Assembly (NCBI GenBank): GCA_021166725.1
Contig: JAJPES010000030.1
Location: 1-64,000, forward strand
Direction of reading: 5' to 3'
Source of the DNA: Burkholderiaceae bacterium
GTDB lineage: Bacteria > Pseudomonadota > Gammaproteobacteria > Burkholderiales > Burkholderiaceae_E
Length of the DNA stretch: 64,000 nt
Shown: in pieces, positions 8,758-16,359 of the stretch
Layout of the letters: every line of letters starts with the position of its first letter
Numbering within the stretch: position 1 is the stretch's first letter
Notes under the pieces: model-generated
Seen by the model: only the letters and a program-made list of their open reading frames with translations
Database searches by the model: none
Told to the model about the DNA's origin: nothing
Program-made: the position numbers and the translations under genes

Positions 8758-9669
8758 TCACTGGAGCGTCGCTCCGTCCCTGGCAATCTGCGTCCAGCTT
8801 CGACCGCGGTCTTCGCTCACGAAGACGCTTCGCTTGAAGGTCGCAATCGCAAATTCGTCGCGCTGCGCCGGGTTCTGCGCGATGTAGGCCACCGCGTCTT
8901 CGCCAAGCGCCGGGATCGGAACCGTCTCGGGAGCCGCGCCGGACTTCAACGCTACCCGGTCAAGGCCAGCCTTCCCCGCATAGGTGCTGAACCACAGTTG
9001 CTCGCCGTCGAGGTCGAAGGCCTCGGCGAATACCCGCACATCGCCGACCAGTCGCTCGAAGGTCTCGCCCGCGTCGCGTGACAGATAGAGTCCCTGCTCG
9101 GTACCGGCGGCAACGACGTTCGCATCGTCGGGATGCACGGCGATGCTGTTCAGCTCCCCGCTCAGCCCCCGCGCTGCGGCGCGCTTCCACTGCAGGCCGT
9201 CATTGCGCGTGTAGTAGATGCCGGACTGCTTCATGCGCGAGTTCGGGTGCGGGTTGAACACGTACACCGTGTTGGTGCCGTGGCTGGTCGCCAGCGAGTG
9301 GAAATCCGATTCGCCCTCGAGCCCGAGCTTCTTCCAGGTTCTTCCGCTGTCCGTGCTCTTGATCAGCCCGAACGGATTCGTCAGCCCGGTGCGCGGCGCT
9401 GGATGACCGCTGCTGTACAGCGCCTCGCGCGTCGCCGAGAAGCCCATGTAGTCGTGCGCGGGGCCCGCCGCCCGGGACCAGCGTCCCTCGCTGAACACGG
9501 CCAGGCCATGATGGCTGGGAATGAGGAGGCTTCCCCCGTCCGCGGTGTAGGACAGTCCGTGAACGTGAGTCAGCGTAAGCGCCGGGTCGGCATATGCCGC
9601 AATCGATGCGAACACCGTCAGCGCCAGCGCGAGCGGGAAGGCGAGAAAACGTCTCTTTTTGGAGAGCAT
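8758..9669 (-). CDS. Exported BNR/sortilin-repeat protein (F510_1955-like)
   Basis: A 303-residue protein with a signal peptide (KKRRFLAFPLALALTVFASIAAYA). Repeated blocks of the type STDSGRTWKKLG, SRDAGETFERL and SEDRGRSWTQIA are BNR/Asp-box repeats, so a beta-propeller is expected. Such proteins are often named F510_1955 family glycosylhydrolase, although no catalytic activity is established. It is frequently found beside copper-resistance genes, as here. GAGGA precedes ATG 9669. The longer upstream open frame lacks a signal-like start and is rejected. Confidence 0.8.
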   Translation of the reverse strand: MLSKKRRFLAFPLALALTVFASIAAYADPALTLTHVHGLSYTADGGSLLIPSHHGLAVFSEGRWSRAAGPAHDYMGFSATREALYSSGHPAPRTGLTNPFGLIKSTDSGRTWKKLGLEGESDFHSLATSHGTNTVYVFNPHPNSRMKQSGIYYTRNDGLQWKRAAARGLSGELNSIAVHPDDANVVAAGTEQGLYLSRDAGETFERLVGDVRVFAEAFDLDGEQLWFSTYAGKAGLDRVALKSGAAPETVPIPALGEDAVAYIAQNPAQRDEFAIATFKRSVFVSEDRGRSWTQIARDGATLQ

Positions 9670-9825
9670 GTCGATCCTCGGTCGTCGGAGAAGGAGGCGA
9701 CCGCGCTGTTGAACGAAGCGAGGCGAGCGAACGCCAGGCTCTCGACGTTGATCAGCAGGAACCGGTCGTGCCGTTGCACGTAGCGAGCGCCGCTTCACAA
9801 GCGGGCTACGCGTGCGCCGTTGCGA

Positions 9826-10233
9826 TCAAATGCGCAGCCGAGCCGTGCGCCAAAGAGGGGGCGGTGTCGTGGCCCGCAGCAATTCGGGCTGCTGCGCATG
9901 CCTGATGCCAGCGAGTCCGGAGAGATCGGGCTCCGGAAGAACGAAGGCCAGGACAAACGGCTGGTGAATGCTGGCCAACGACCGCGATTCGGAGGCTTGC
10001 CCGTCCTGAACGCAGTGCTGGTTGCAAAGGTGCGGCTGCGGCGCGTCGAACTCGGCGTGCGACTGCTCGGCCATCTCGGGACAGGGCGCTCCGTAGGAGT
10101 CACCTGCAGCCTGCGCCCGTTCACTCGCCGTGTGCGGCAACGACGGGCAAGCGTAAGCCGCCACCGCGAACTGGGTGAACAGTATTCCGAGCAGCGCAAT
10201 CCAGGCAAAGACCGAACGGCGAAAGGCTCTCAT
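9826..10233 (-). CDS. Cys/His-containing exported protein of the copper cluster
   Basis: A 135-residue protein with an N-terminal membrane helix or signal (FAWIALLGILFTQFAVAAYA), then a Cys and His-containing segment with PHLCNQHCVQ and PCPEMAEQSH. The end is basic and Pro-rich. Similar small proteins accompany copper genes in other betaproteobacteria. A role in periplasmic copper binding is plausible but not shown. It belongs to the leftward group that begins with the Csp-like gene 40 bp upstream. Confidence 0.6.
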   Translation of the reverse strand: MRAFRRSVFAWIALLGILFTQFAVAAYACPSLPHTASERAQAAGDSYGAPCPEMAEQSHAEFDAPQPHLCNQHCVQDGQASESRSLASIHQPFVLAFVLPEPDLSGLAGIRHAQQPELLRATTPPPLWRTARLRI

Positions 10234-10272
10234 CGGATTGGAATTGTAGCGCTCGGGCTTTTCGAACGGCAG

Positions 10273-10620
10273 TCACATTGCTCGGGCACCGGCGCCAGCC
10301 ATGCGTCGGCACTCCTCAGCGCAGCGCTTGCACGCCTGGGCGCACTCCTGACAGTGCGGGTGTTGATGCTTGGCGCATTCGTCGCCGCAGGCCTCACAGA
10401 CCTCCGCGCAAACCCGGCAGACCTGCTGGGCGAACTCGCTGCCCCTCGCCATGTAACCGGCCGCGAGCCGGCAAATGGCGGCACAGTCGATGTCGAGCGC
10501 GATGCAGCGCGCCATCATCTTGACATCGTCTTCCTTCAGGCAAGCGGTGGCGCAGTGGTCGCAGGCATCGGCGCAAGTGTTGCAGGCTTCGATGCAGGAC
10601 GCGTATTGCTGATGAGCCAT
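10273..10620 (-). CDS. Four-helix-bundle copper-storage protein (Csp-like)
   Basis: A 115-residue protein rich in Cys arranged on helices: CIEACNTCADACDHCATAC, then CIALDIDCAAICRLA, CRVCAEVCEACGDEC, and HCQECAQACKRCAEECRRM. This is the Csp/DUF326 pattern, in which Cys residues line a four-helix bundle that stores many Cu(I) ions. There is no signal peptide, so it matches the cytosolic Csp3 type. AGAGG precedes ATG 10620. The 214-bp gap upstream (10621-10834) should hold its promoter, but I see no clear operator there. It is probably the first gene of the leftward copper-handling group. Confidence 0.88.
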   Translation of the reverse strand: MAHQQYASCIEACNTCADACDHCATACLKEDDVKMMARCIALDIDCAAICRLAAGYMARGSEFAQQVCRVCAEVCEACGDECAKHQHPHCQECAQACKRCAEECRRMAGAGARAM

Positions 10621-10834
10621 GGCGAACCTCTTTGTTTCGGAATGCTTCACGTCGATCAACGCCTGTCGGTTGCTCCGCCTGTGCGTTGGGCTCGTTTCCC
10701 CGCCGGTGCAGGCCGAAGTTCCGTCAGGCGCTCGACGTCGTCCTTGCGCGCAACGCTGGTGCCCGGCGTCAATCAATCCGGCTCCCATCCCAGATATCGC
10801 AGCGGAGCGCTTCGATGAGGTGTCGCGCATCCGA

Positions 10835-12238
10835 TCAACCCGCGCAGCACGACAACCTGTTCACGTCCTGGTCGAATGCCAAGGCAGCGAGCTTCAGCCC
10901 TTCGACGGTGGTGAGATAGGGAAAGATCGTTTCCGCGAGGTCGTTGACGGTAAGGCCCTGGCGGATCGCGAGCGCCGCAGTCTGAATGCTGTCGGATCCT
11001 TCGGGCGCGAGGATGTGCGCGCCGAGCAGGCGGCCGCTGCCGGCCTCGGCCACCAGCTTGATGAGACCGCGCACGTCGCGCGCGGCAAGAGCGCGCGGTA
11101 CCTGGTCGAGACCGATCGTCGAGACGCGGACGGCATGACCGGCCGCTCGCGCCGCTGCCTCGGTCAGACCGACGCTTGCCACCTGCGGATCGGTGAACAC
11201 GATGGCGGGCATGGCACTGTTGTCGTAGCGCAGGCTGTCGTCGTTGAGCGCATTCCTGGCGGCGAGCTTGGCGCCGTACGCGGCCATGTAGACGAACTGG
11301 TCGCGGCCGGTCACGTCGCCCGCGGCATAGACGCCGGCCTTCGACGTACGCATGCGATCATCGACGACGATACCGCCCTTCGGCGTGAGGGCGACGCCGT
11401 GCTCGCCGAGCCCCAAGCCTTCGACATTGGGGGTACGGCCGGTGGCAACGAGCACCTGTGCGGCGTCGAGCGCGACGTCCTGGCCGTCGCGTGCAACGGT
11501 CAAGGAAACACCCTCCTCGGTCCTGAGAATCGCCCGATAGGCAATGCCGGACACCACCGTGATCCCTTCGTCCTCGAAATACCCCCGCAGTGCCGCCCCG
11601 ATCTCGGGCTCCGTCTCCGGCAGCAGACGCGACCGGCAAACAAGCGTTACCTCGACACCGGCGCGGGCAAACATCTGAGCCAGCTCAGCGCCGATATAGC
11701 CGCCGCCGATGACGAGCAGCGAGCCCGGCAGCTCCTGCAGGTCGAGCGCCGTCGTGCTGGTGAGGTACGGTACGGACTCAATCCCCGGGATTGCGGGGAC
11801 CGCCGGTCGTGCACCGGTTGCGATGATGATCCTTGCCGTGGGAATGCGCGTGCCGTCTACTTCGACACCGCCCGCGACGAGACGTGCAAACCCTTCCCGA
11901 TAGGTGATCCCGCTGTAGGCTGGCAGCAGGTCGTTGTATCGTGACTGGCGCAGCGCGGAAACGAGGACGTCCTTCTGTCGAATGGTTCTGCGCCAGTTGG
12001 TCAATTCGGCGTTGGCCATGACGCCGGCGAAGCGTGTTGCCACGCGAGCGTTGTGAAGCGTCTCGGAGGCGCGGATCAGCGTCTTCGATGGTACGCAGCC
12101 GACATTGACGCAAGTGCCGCCGATCGTGCCGCTTCCGATGAGCAGCACCTGCGCGCCCTGATCGGCGGCCGTAATCGCGGCCGAGAAGCCGGCTGAACCA
12201 GCGCCGATCACCGCGAGATCGCGTGGCGCGGCGTTCAT
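10835..12238 (-). CDS. merA: Mercuric reductase
   Basis: A 467-residue cytosolic flavoprotein reducing Hg(II) to volatile Hg(0) with NADPH. It has the FAD motif GAGSAGFSAAITAADQG, the redox pair in GGTCVNVGCVPSK, the second dinucleotide motif GGGYIGAELAQMFARAG, and the Hg-binding C-terminal Cys pair (RLSCCAG). There is no N-terminal HMA (MerP-like) domain, as in many shorter MerA proteins. ATG 12238 lies one base after the merP stop, so it is the last gene of merTPA. A longer open frame upstream is out of context. Confidence 0.95.
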   Translation of the reverse strand: MNAAPRDLAVIGAGSAGFSAAITAADQGAQVLLIGSGTIGGTCVNVGCVPSKTLIRASETLHNARVATRFAGVMANAELTNWRRTIRQKDVLVSALRQSRYNDLLPAYSGITYREGFARLVAGGVEVDGTRIPTARIIIATGARPAVPAIPGIESVPYLTSTTALDLQELPGSLLVIGGGYIGAELAQMFARAGVEVTLVCRSRLLPETEPEIGAALRGYFEDEGITVVSGIAYRAILRTEEGVSLTVARDGQDVALDAAQVLVATGRTPNVEGLGLGEHGVALTPKGGIVVDDRMRTSKAGVYAAGDVTGRDQFVYMAAYGAKLAARNALNDDSLRYDNSAMPAIVFTDPQVASVGLTEAAARAAGHAVRVSTIGLDQVPRALAARDVRGLIKLVAEAGSGRLLGAHILAPEGSDSIQTAALAIRQGLTVNDLAETIFPYLTTVEGLKLAALAFDQDVNRLSCCAG

Positions 12239-12239
12239 C

Positions 12240-12533
12240 TCAACCACATTGTGGCTTTGGATGGGCGGGGAAGCCGGCGCTTCGGCTCGCGGCCGCGATC
12301 GCGCCGGAGTTCGTCTTCGCATCGTCGAAGGTCACTATCGCGGTCTTCGACTCGAAGGAGACCAGCACGTTGGCGACGCCTGGAACCGCTGCCATCGCGG
12401 TCTTCACAATGTAGGGACACGAGACGCAGGTCAGGTTGTCGACGCCGAAGGTAACGGTGCTTTCGGCGGCGAACGAGGCGGGCGTCGTCATCATCGAGGC
12501 GATCATGGCAATGACGCTCGAGTGCTTTTTCAT
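12240..12533 (-). CDS. merP: Periplasmic mercury-binding protein
   Basis: A 97-residue protein with a signal peptide (VIAMIASMMTTPASFA) and one HMA fold. The metal motif reads NLTCVSCPYIVK, with both Cys of the CxxC present. It binds Hg(II) in the periplasm and passes it to MerT. The stop lies just before the merA start. Confidence 0.92.
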   Translation of the reverse strand: MKKHSSVIAMIASMMTTPASFAAESTVTFGVDNLTCVSCPYIVKTAMAAVPGVANVLVSFESKTAIVTFDDAKTNSGAIAAASRSAGFPAHPKPQCG

Positions 12534-12552
12534 GGGAGTTTTGCCTCCGCTA

Positions 12553-12978
12553 TCAAACGGGCAGCAACAGCGGGGCGACGTAATCGAACGCGAAGGCGGC
12601 TGCAACGAGCACCGCCGCGATCCAGAGCGCGATCCGGACCAGGCGGCTGGGTACCGAGCACTCGCAGGCCGTACCTGTGGCGCAGGCCCGCCGTGGCTTC
12701 CAGTAGACGAGGTAGAAGCCGTAGCCGAGGACGCCGGCCGTCGCAATGACGAAGAACGGCTTGTAGGGCGCGAGCGCGGTCAGATTGCCGACCCAGGCGC
12801 CTCCGACGCCGAAGCTGAACAGGACAAGCGGCACGACGCAGCAGGACGAGGCCGCCAGCGCGCCGAGTACGCCGCCGAAGGCGACCAGGCGCTGCCGAGT
12901 GCTATCGCTACGCGCCGAGACCGTCCTGTTTCTCGCGCTCGGCAGGAATTCTGCTGTTTCACGTCGCCATGCATCCAT
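12553..12978 (-). CDS. merT: Mercury transport protein MerT
   Basis: A 141-residue inner-membrane protein with three helices. Helix 1 carries the Cys pair (ALAASSCCVVPLVLFSFG) that takes Hg(II) from MerP, and a cytoplasmic loop has two more Cys (CATGTACEC). The N-terminus is about 30 residues longer than in classical MerT (about 116 residues). ATG 12978 is the first in-frame ATG after the promoter, but a later start cannot be excluded. First gene of merTPA. Confidence 0.9.
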   Translation of the reverse strand: MDAWRRETAEFLPSARNRTVSARSDSTRQRLVAFGGVLGALAASSCCVVPLVLFSFGVGGAWVGNLTALAPYKPFFVIATAGVLGYGFYLVYWKPRRACATGTACECSVPSRLVRIALWIAAVLVAAAFAFDYVAPLLLPV

Positions 12979-13019
12979 GTCGGGCCTCGCCTTCCTTGCC
13001 GGAATCCTCATCGCACCGT

Positions 13020-13050
13020 ACCTTGCGCTCTGTAGTAGGTACAGAGTCAA
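13020..13050 (-). promoter_or_regulatory. merTPA promoter with MerR operator
   Basis: On the minus strand the -35 box is TTGACT (13050-13045) and the -10 region CAAGGT (13025-13020), with a 19-bp spacer, the overlong spacing that MerR distorts. Inside the spacer lies a perfect dyad CTCTGTA-n5-TACAGAG (13028-13046). It lies between merR and merT, so MerR can control both. Confidence 0.88.
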
Positions 13051-13063
13051 CAGGGAGTTCTCG

Positions 13064-13489
13064 ATGTCCGACCGCTCCGGCACGAAGGGCCTGCAGCGGG
13101 CCGAGCTCGCCCGGCGAACCGGCTGCAATCTCGAGACCGTTCGCTATTACGAGAAGGTCGGGCTGCTGTCCGCGCCGCCGCGTACGACGGCGGGCTACCG
13201 CAGTTACGACGCCAACCATGAGCGGCGGCTTCGCTTCGTCTTGCGGGCGCGCGAGCTCGGATTTTCCCTGGACGAGGTCCGAGCACTCCTGCGTCTCGTC
13301 GATGAGCGCGACCAGCCCTGTGCAGAGGCGCGGGATCTCGCCGCCGCTCACCTCGCCGACGTACGCGCGAAGATCGCCGACCTGAAGCGCATGGAGCGAG
13401 TGCTCAAGGACGTCGTGGTCCGCTGCGCGGACGGTACGCGGCCGGAATGTCCGCTGATCGAGACGCTGTTCCGGGGGAGTGCCGCCTGA
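13064..13489 (+). CDS. merR: Mercury-responsive regulator
   Basis: A 141-residue MerR-family activator/repressor. The N-terminal winged helix reads LARRTGCNLETVRYYEKVGL, followed by the YRSYD wing and the coiled-coil dimer helix. The three Hg-binding Cys are present: DQPCAEARD, VVVRCADG and RPECPL. It is divergent from merTPA across the operator at 13028-13046. ATG 13064 is preceded by AGGGAG. The longer open frame upstream runs through the operator and is rejected. Confidence 0.94.
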   Translation: MSDRSGTKGLQRAELARRTGCNLETVRYYEKVGLLSAPPRTTAGYRSYDANHERRLRFVLRARELGFSLDEVRALLRLVDERDQPCAEARDLAAAHLADVRAKIADLKRMERVLKDVVVRCADGTRPECPLIETLFRGSAA

Positions 13490-13517
13490 TGGTCGATCAG
13501 CACCCTGATTGCGGTAC

Positions 13518-15809
13518 TCACTTCAGTCCCTCGACGTTCGCGCGCTTCAGGAGCAGCGCATTGGCCGCGACGATCAGCGAGCTGCCGGACATCGCGAGCG
13601 CCGCCATCTCCGGGCTGATCGTGAGCGGGTAGAAGACGCCTGCGGCGAAGGGAAAGGCGATCACGTTGTAGCCAACTGCCCACCACAGGTTCTGGTGCAT
13701 CTTGCGTAGCGTGACGCGCGAAAGGCCTACGGCGGCGACCACGTCGAACGGATCGCTTCTCATCAGCACCACGTCGGCGCTCTCCATCGCCACGTCGGTA
13801 CCCGCGCCGATCGCGAATCCGACGTCGGCTTGCGTGAGCGCCGGCGCATCGTTGATGCCGTCGCCGACCATGCCGACTTTCTTTCCCTTCGCCTGAAGCG
13901 CTTTCACCTGGTCGGCCTTCTGACCGGGCAGGACTTCGGCGAGCACCATCGTGACGCCCAGCTCGTGTCCGATTCGTTCGGCGGTCGCACGGTTGTCGCC
14001 GGTGAGCATCGCGACGTCGACGCCGCGTTTCTTCAACGCCGCGATCGACGCTGCGGAAGTGGGTCGAACCGCATCGGCGATCGCGATGAGTCCCCAAAGC
14101 TTGCCAGCGCGTGCGACGTGCACCACTGTGCGTCCGCCACCGGCCATCCGCTGCGCCGTGGCCTCCATCCCGGCCAGATCGACGCCCTCCGCGTCCATCA
14201 AGCGGCGGTTGCCGACCAGCGCGGGCTCCCCCTGGGAACGTGCGCGCGCGCCCATTCCATCGATGTTCGTGAAGCCCTCGGCGGGCAGAACCTGCATCCC
14301 CTTGGACCTCTCGAGGATTGCGTGGGCGAGCGGGTGCTCGGAGTGCTGCTCCATGCCGGCCGCGAGAGAAAGAACGTCGTCTTCGGTTCGTCCCGCGGCG
14401 GCCGCTACTTCCACCACTTCGGGCTTGCCGAGCGTCAACGTGCCGGTCTTGTCGAAGATCACGACGTCCAGGTGCGTTGCGTTCTCGAGCGCCGCGGCGT
14501 TCTTGATCAGGATGCCGTTCTGCGCGCCGCGACCGGTGCCGATCATGATCGCCATCGGGGTCGCAAGACCGAGCGCGTCGGGGCACGCGATGACGAACAC
14601 CGTGATCGTGAGCGTAACGGCGAACAGCAGCGTCTGCCCGATCAGCCAGAACCAGACCGCGAAGGTTGCCAGGCCGATGACGATCGCGATGAGCACCAGC
14701 CATTGCGAGGCCCGGTCGGCAAGCAGCTGAGCCGGCGCCTTGGAGTTCTGCGCTTCCTGCACGAGCTTCACGATCTGCGCGAGCGCAGTGTCGGCACCCA
14801 CCTTCGTCGCGCGAAAGCGAAACGCCCCGCTCTTGTTGATGGTGGCCGCGGCAACGTTGGCGCCGACCACCTTCTTCACCGGCATCGATTCACCGGTGAG
14901 CATCGACTCGTCGACCTGCGTTTCTCCCTCGGTTACCACTCCGTCGACGGGAATCCGGTCGCCAGGACGCACGATCACGATGTCCCCTGCCAGCACATTG
15001 GCCGTCGGCACCTGCAGTTCCTTGCCGTCGCGCAGCACGTTCGCCATCGGAGGCGCAAGATCCAGCAGCGCGCGGATCGCGTCGTTCGCGCCTGCCCGAG
15101 CCCTCATCTCCAGCCAGTGGCCGAGCAGGATGAACACGAGCAGCACCGACACTGCTTCGTAGAACTGCACGCCTTCGAACAGGAAGGTCGCCGCTACGCT
15201 GAAGAGATAGCCGGTGCCGACCGACAGCACGACGAGCACGGCCATGTTGAGGACGCCGTTGCGCAAGGCACGCCAGGCGGCGACGAAGAAAGGCCACGAC
15301 GGCCAGAGGACGGCGCCGCTCGCGAGCACGAACAGCCAGTGGTCGAGCTCCAGGCCGAACGGCACCGGTGGCGCGGGCAGGGGCAAGCCCATCGGCGCCC
15401 AGAAGAACAAGAGCGCGCTGAAGAACAGGCAGACGAGGAAACGGTTGCGCATGTCGCGCACCATTCCCGCCATGTCCATCCCCGCGCCATGTCCCATGTC
15501 GTGCGCCATGTCGTCCATGGCGCCCGGTTGGGCTGAATGCTTCGCATGAGCGGCGTGAATGTCCGGCTCAGCCAGTCGGCAAACGTGATCGGGCTGCACC
15601 TCGCCGCGGCAGTGATAGCCGCACTCGCGTACGGCCTCGCGCAACTGCGGCTCGGAGATCATCGCAGCGTCGTAGTGCACCGTCACGCTTCCCGAGGCGG
15701 GATTGGCATGGGCGTGATACACGCCGGGCAGTGCACCGACGCGTTTTTCCACGCCGAGGTGATCGAGCTTCTCGAACAGCCCTCTCACCTCGACATTCAC
15801 GCTCTTCAT
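13518..15809 (-). CDS. Heavy-metal P-type ATPase with atypical CPD motif
   Basis: A 763-residue P1B-type pump. It has the actuator motif LTGES, phosphorylation site DKTGTLTLGKP, HP motif EHPLAHAI and [10 protein letters not shown]. The membrane metal motif is CPDALGLATP, not the CPC or CPH of standard copper pumps. The N-terminal HMA-like domain (residues 1-75) lacks the CxxC (GLFEKLDHL). A His/Met-rich linker (HDMGHGAGMDMAGM) follows about residue 95. It is the last gene of the leftward cus operon, so copper or silver is the likely substrate, but the changed motif leaves specificity open. ATG 15809 has GAAGAG in front. Confidence 0.9.
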   Translation of the reverse strand: MKSVNVEVRGLFEKLDHLGVEKRVGALPGVYHAHANPASGSVTVHYDAAMISEPQLREAVRECGYHCRGEVQPDHVCRLAEPDIHAAHAKHSAQPGAMDDMAHDMGHGAGMDMAGMVRDMRNRFLVCLFFSALLFFWAPMGLPLPAPPVPFGLELDHWLFVLASGAVLWPSWPFFVAAWRALRNGVLNMAVLVVLSVGTGYLFSVAATFLFEGVQFYEAVSVLLVFILLGHWLEMRARAGANDAIRALLDLAPPMANVLRDGKELQVPTANVLAGDIVIVRPGDRIPVDGVVTEGETQVDESMLTGESMPVKKVVGANVAAATINKSGAFRFRATKVGADTALAQIVKLVQEAQNSKAPAQLLADRASQWLVLIAIVIGLATFAVWFWLIGQTLLFAVTLTITVFVIACPDALGLATPMAIMIGTGRGAQNGILIKNAAALENATHLDVVIFDKTGTLTLGKPEVVEVAAAAGRTEDDVLSLAAGMEQHSEHPLAHAILERSKGMQVLPAEGFTNIDGMGARARSQGEPALVGNRRLMDAEGVDLAGMEATAQRMAGGGRTVVHVARAGKLWGLIAIADAVRPTSAASIAALKKRGVDVAMLTGDNRATAERIGHELGVTMVLAEVLPGQKADQVKALQAKGKKVGMVGDGINDAPALTQADVGFAIGAGTDVAMESADVVLMRSDPFDVVAAVGLSRVTLRKMHQNLWWAVGYNVIAFPFAAGVFYPLTISPEMAALAMSGSSLIVAANALLLKRANVEGLK

Positions 15810-15880
15810 TTCGCTCTTCAATTGGTATCCGTTCTGATGTCGACCCCGTCAAATGCTCGGGGAGTGCCCTGCTGTCAGCG

Positions 15881-16336
15881 CTAGTGAGCTCCATCCATGT
15901 GCCCGTCCTGCGCGACCAACCCCGGCGTAAAGCGCGCCTGCTCCGGAGCAGCGTCCGGCAAGGTGATCGAGACCACGACTTTCATGCCCGGGGCGTGAAC
16001 GTAGCGTGCGAGGCCTTTCATGCGGTTGTCGCCGTCGGGCGCAAGCGATGCGGTACTGCGCGTCTTGCCGGCGAGGATCGTCGCTGTGCCCGTTGCGCCC
16101 TTGGTCGAGACCGGTGTGCCCGCGTGATCGGTGACGTACACGACGACAGGGCTATCGACTGAAGCGGCAGCATTCTTCTGGGTGACGAGTTCGTAGTGCA
16201 GCGGCCCCGCCATGCGCAGCTGGCCGCCATTGGGCGCCTTTTGCGTGTCCAGGTACGCATCTTCATGCGCGAACGCGGGCGGCGCCGAGAAGGCGACCGC
16301 GACCGTGAGCGCGGCGCCCAGCCAGAAAGGTTTCAT
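15881..16336 (-). CDS. Small periplasmic protein of the cus operon
   Basis: A 151-residue protein with a signal peptide (LGAALTVAVAFSAPPAFA) and mature start HEDAYLDTQKAPNGGQLRMAG. The mature part looks like a beta-sandwich (alternating beta pattern, VVVYVTDHAGTPVSTKG) with a His/Met end (DGHMDGAH). AAGGAG stands 5 bases before ATG 16336. It lies 23 bp after cusA and before the P-type ATPase. It may bind copper or silver like CusF, but the sequence is not CusF. Confidence 0.65.
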   Translation of the reverse strand: MKPFWLGAALTVAVAFSAPPAFAHEDAYLDTQKAPNGGQLRMAGPLHYELVTQKNAAASVDSPVVVYVTDHAGTPVSTKGATGTATILAGKTRSTASLAPDGDNRMKGLARYVHAPGMKVVVSITLPDAAPEQARFTPGLVAQDGHMDGAH

Positions 16337-16359
16337 ATGCACTCCTTCGTGTTGGAGAA

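Noticed and set aside
13830-15536. 568-codon open frame on the plus strand
   Set aside because: It is antisense to the P-type ATPase at 13518-15809, whose motifs are clear. The product is His/Arg-rich without domains.
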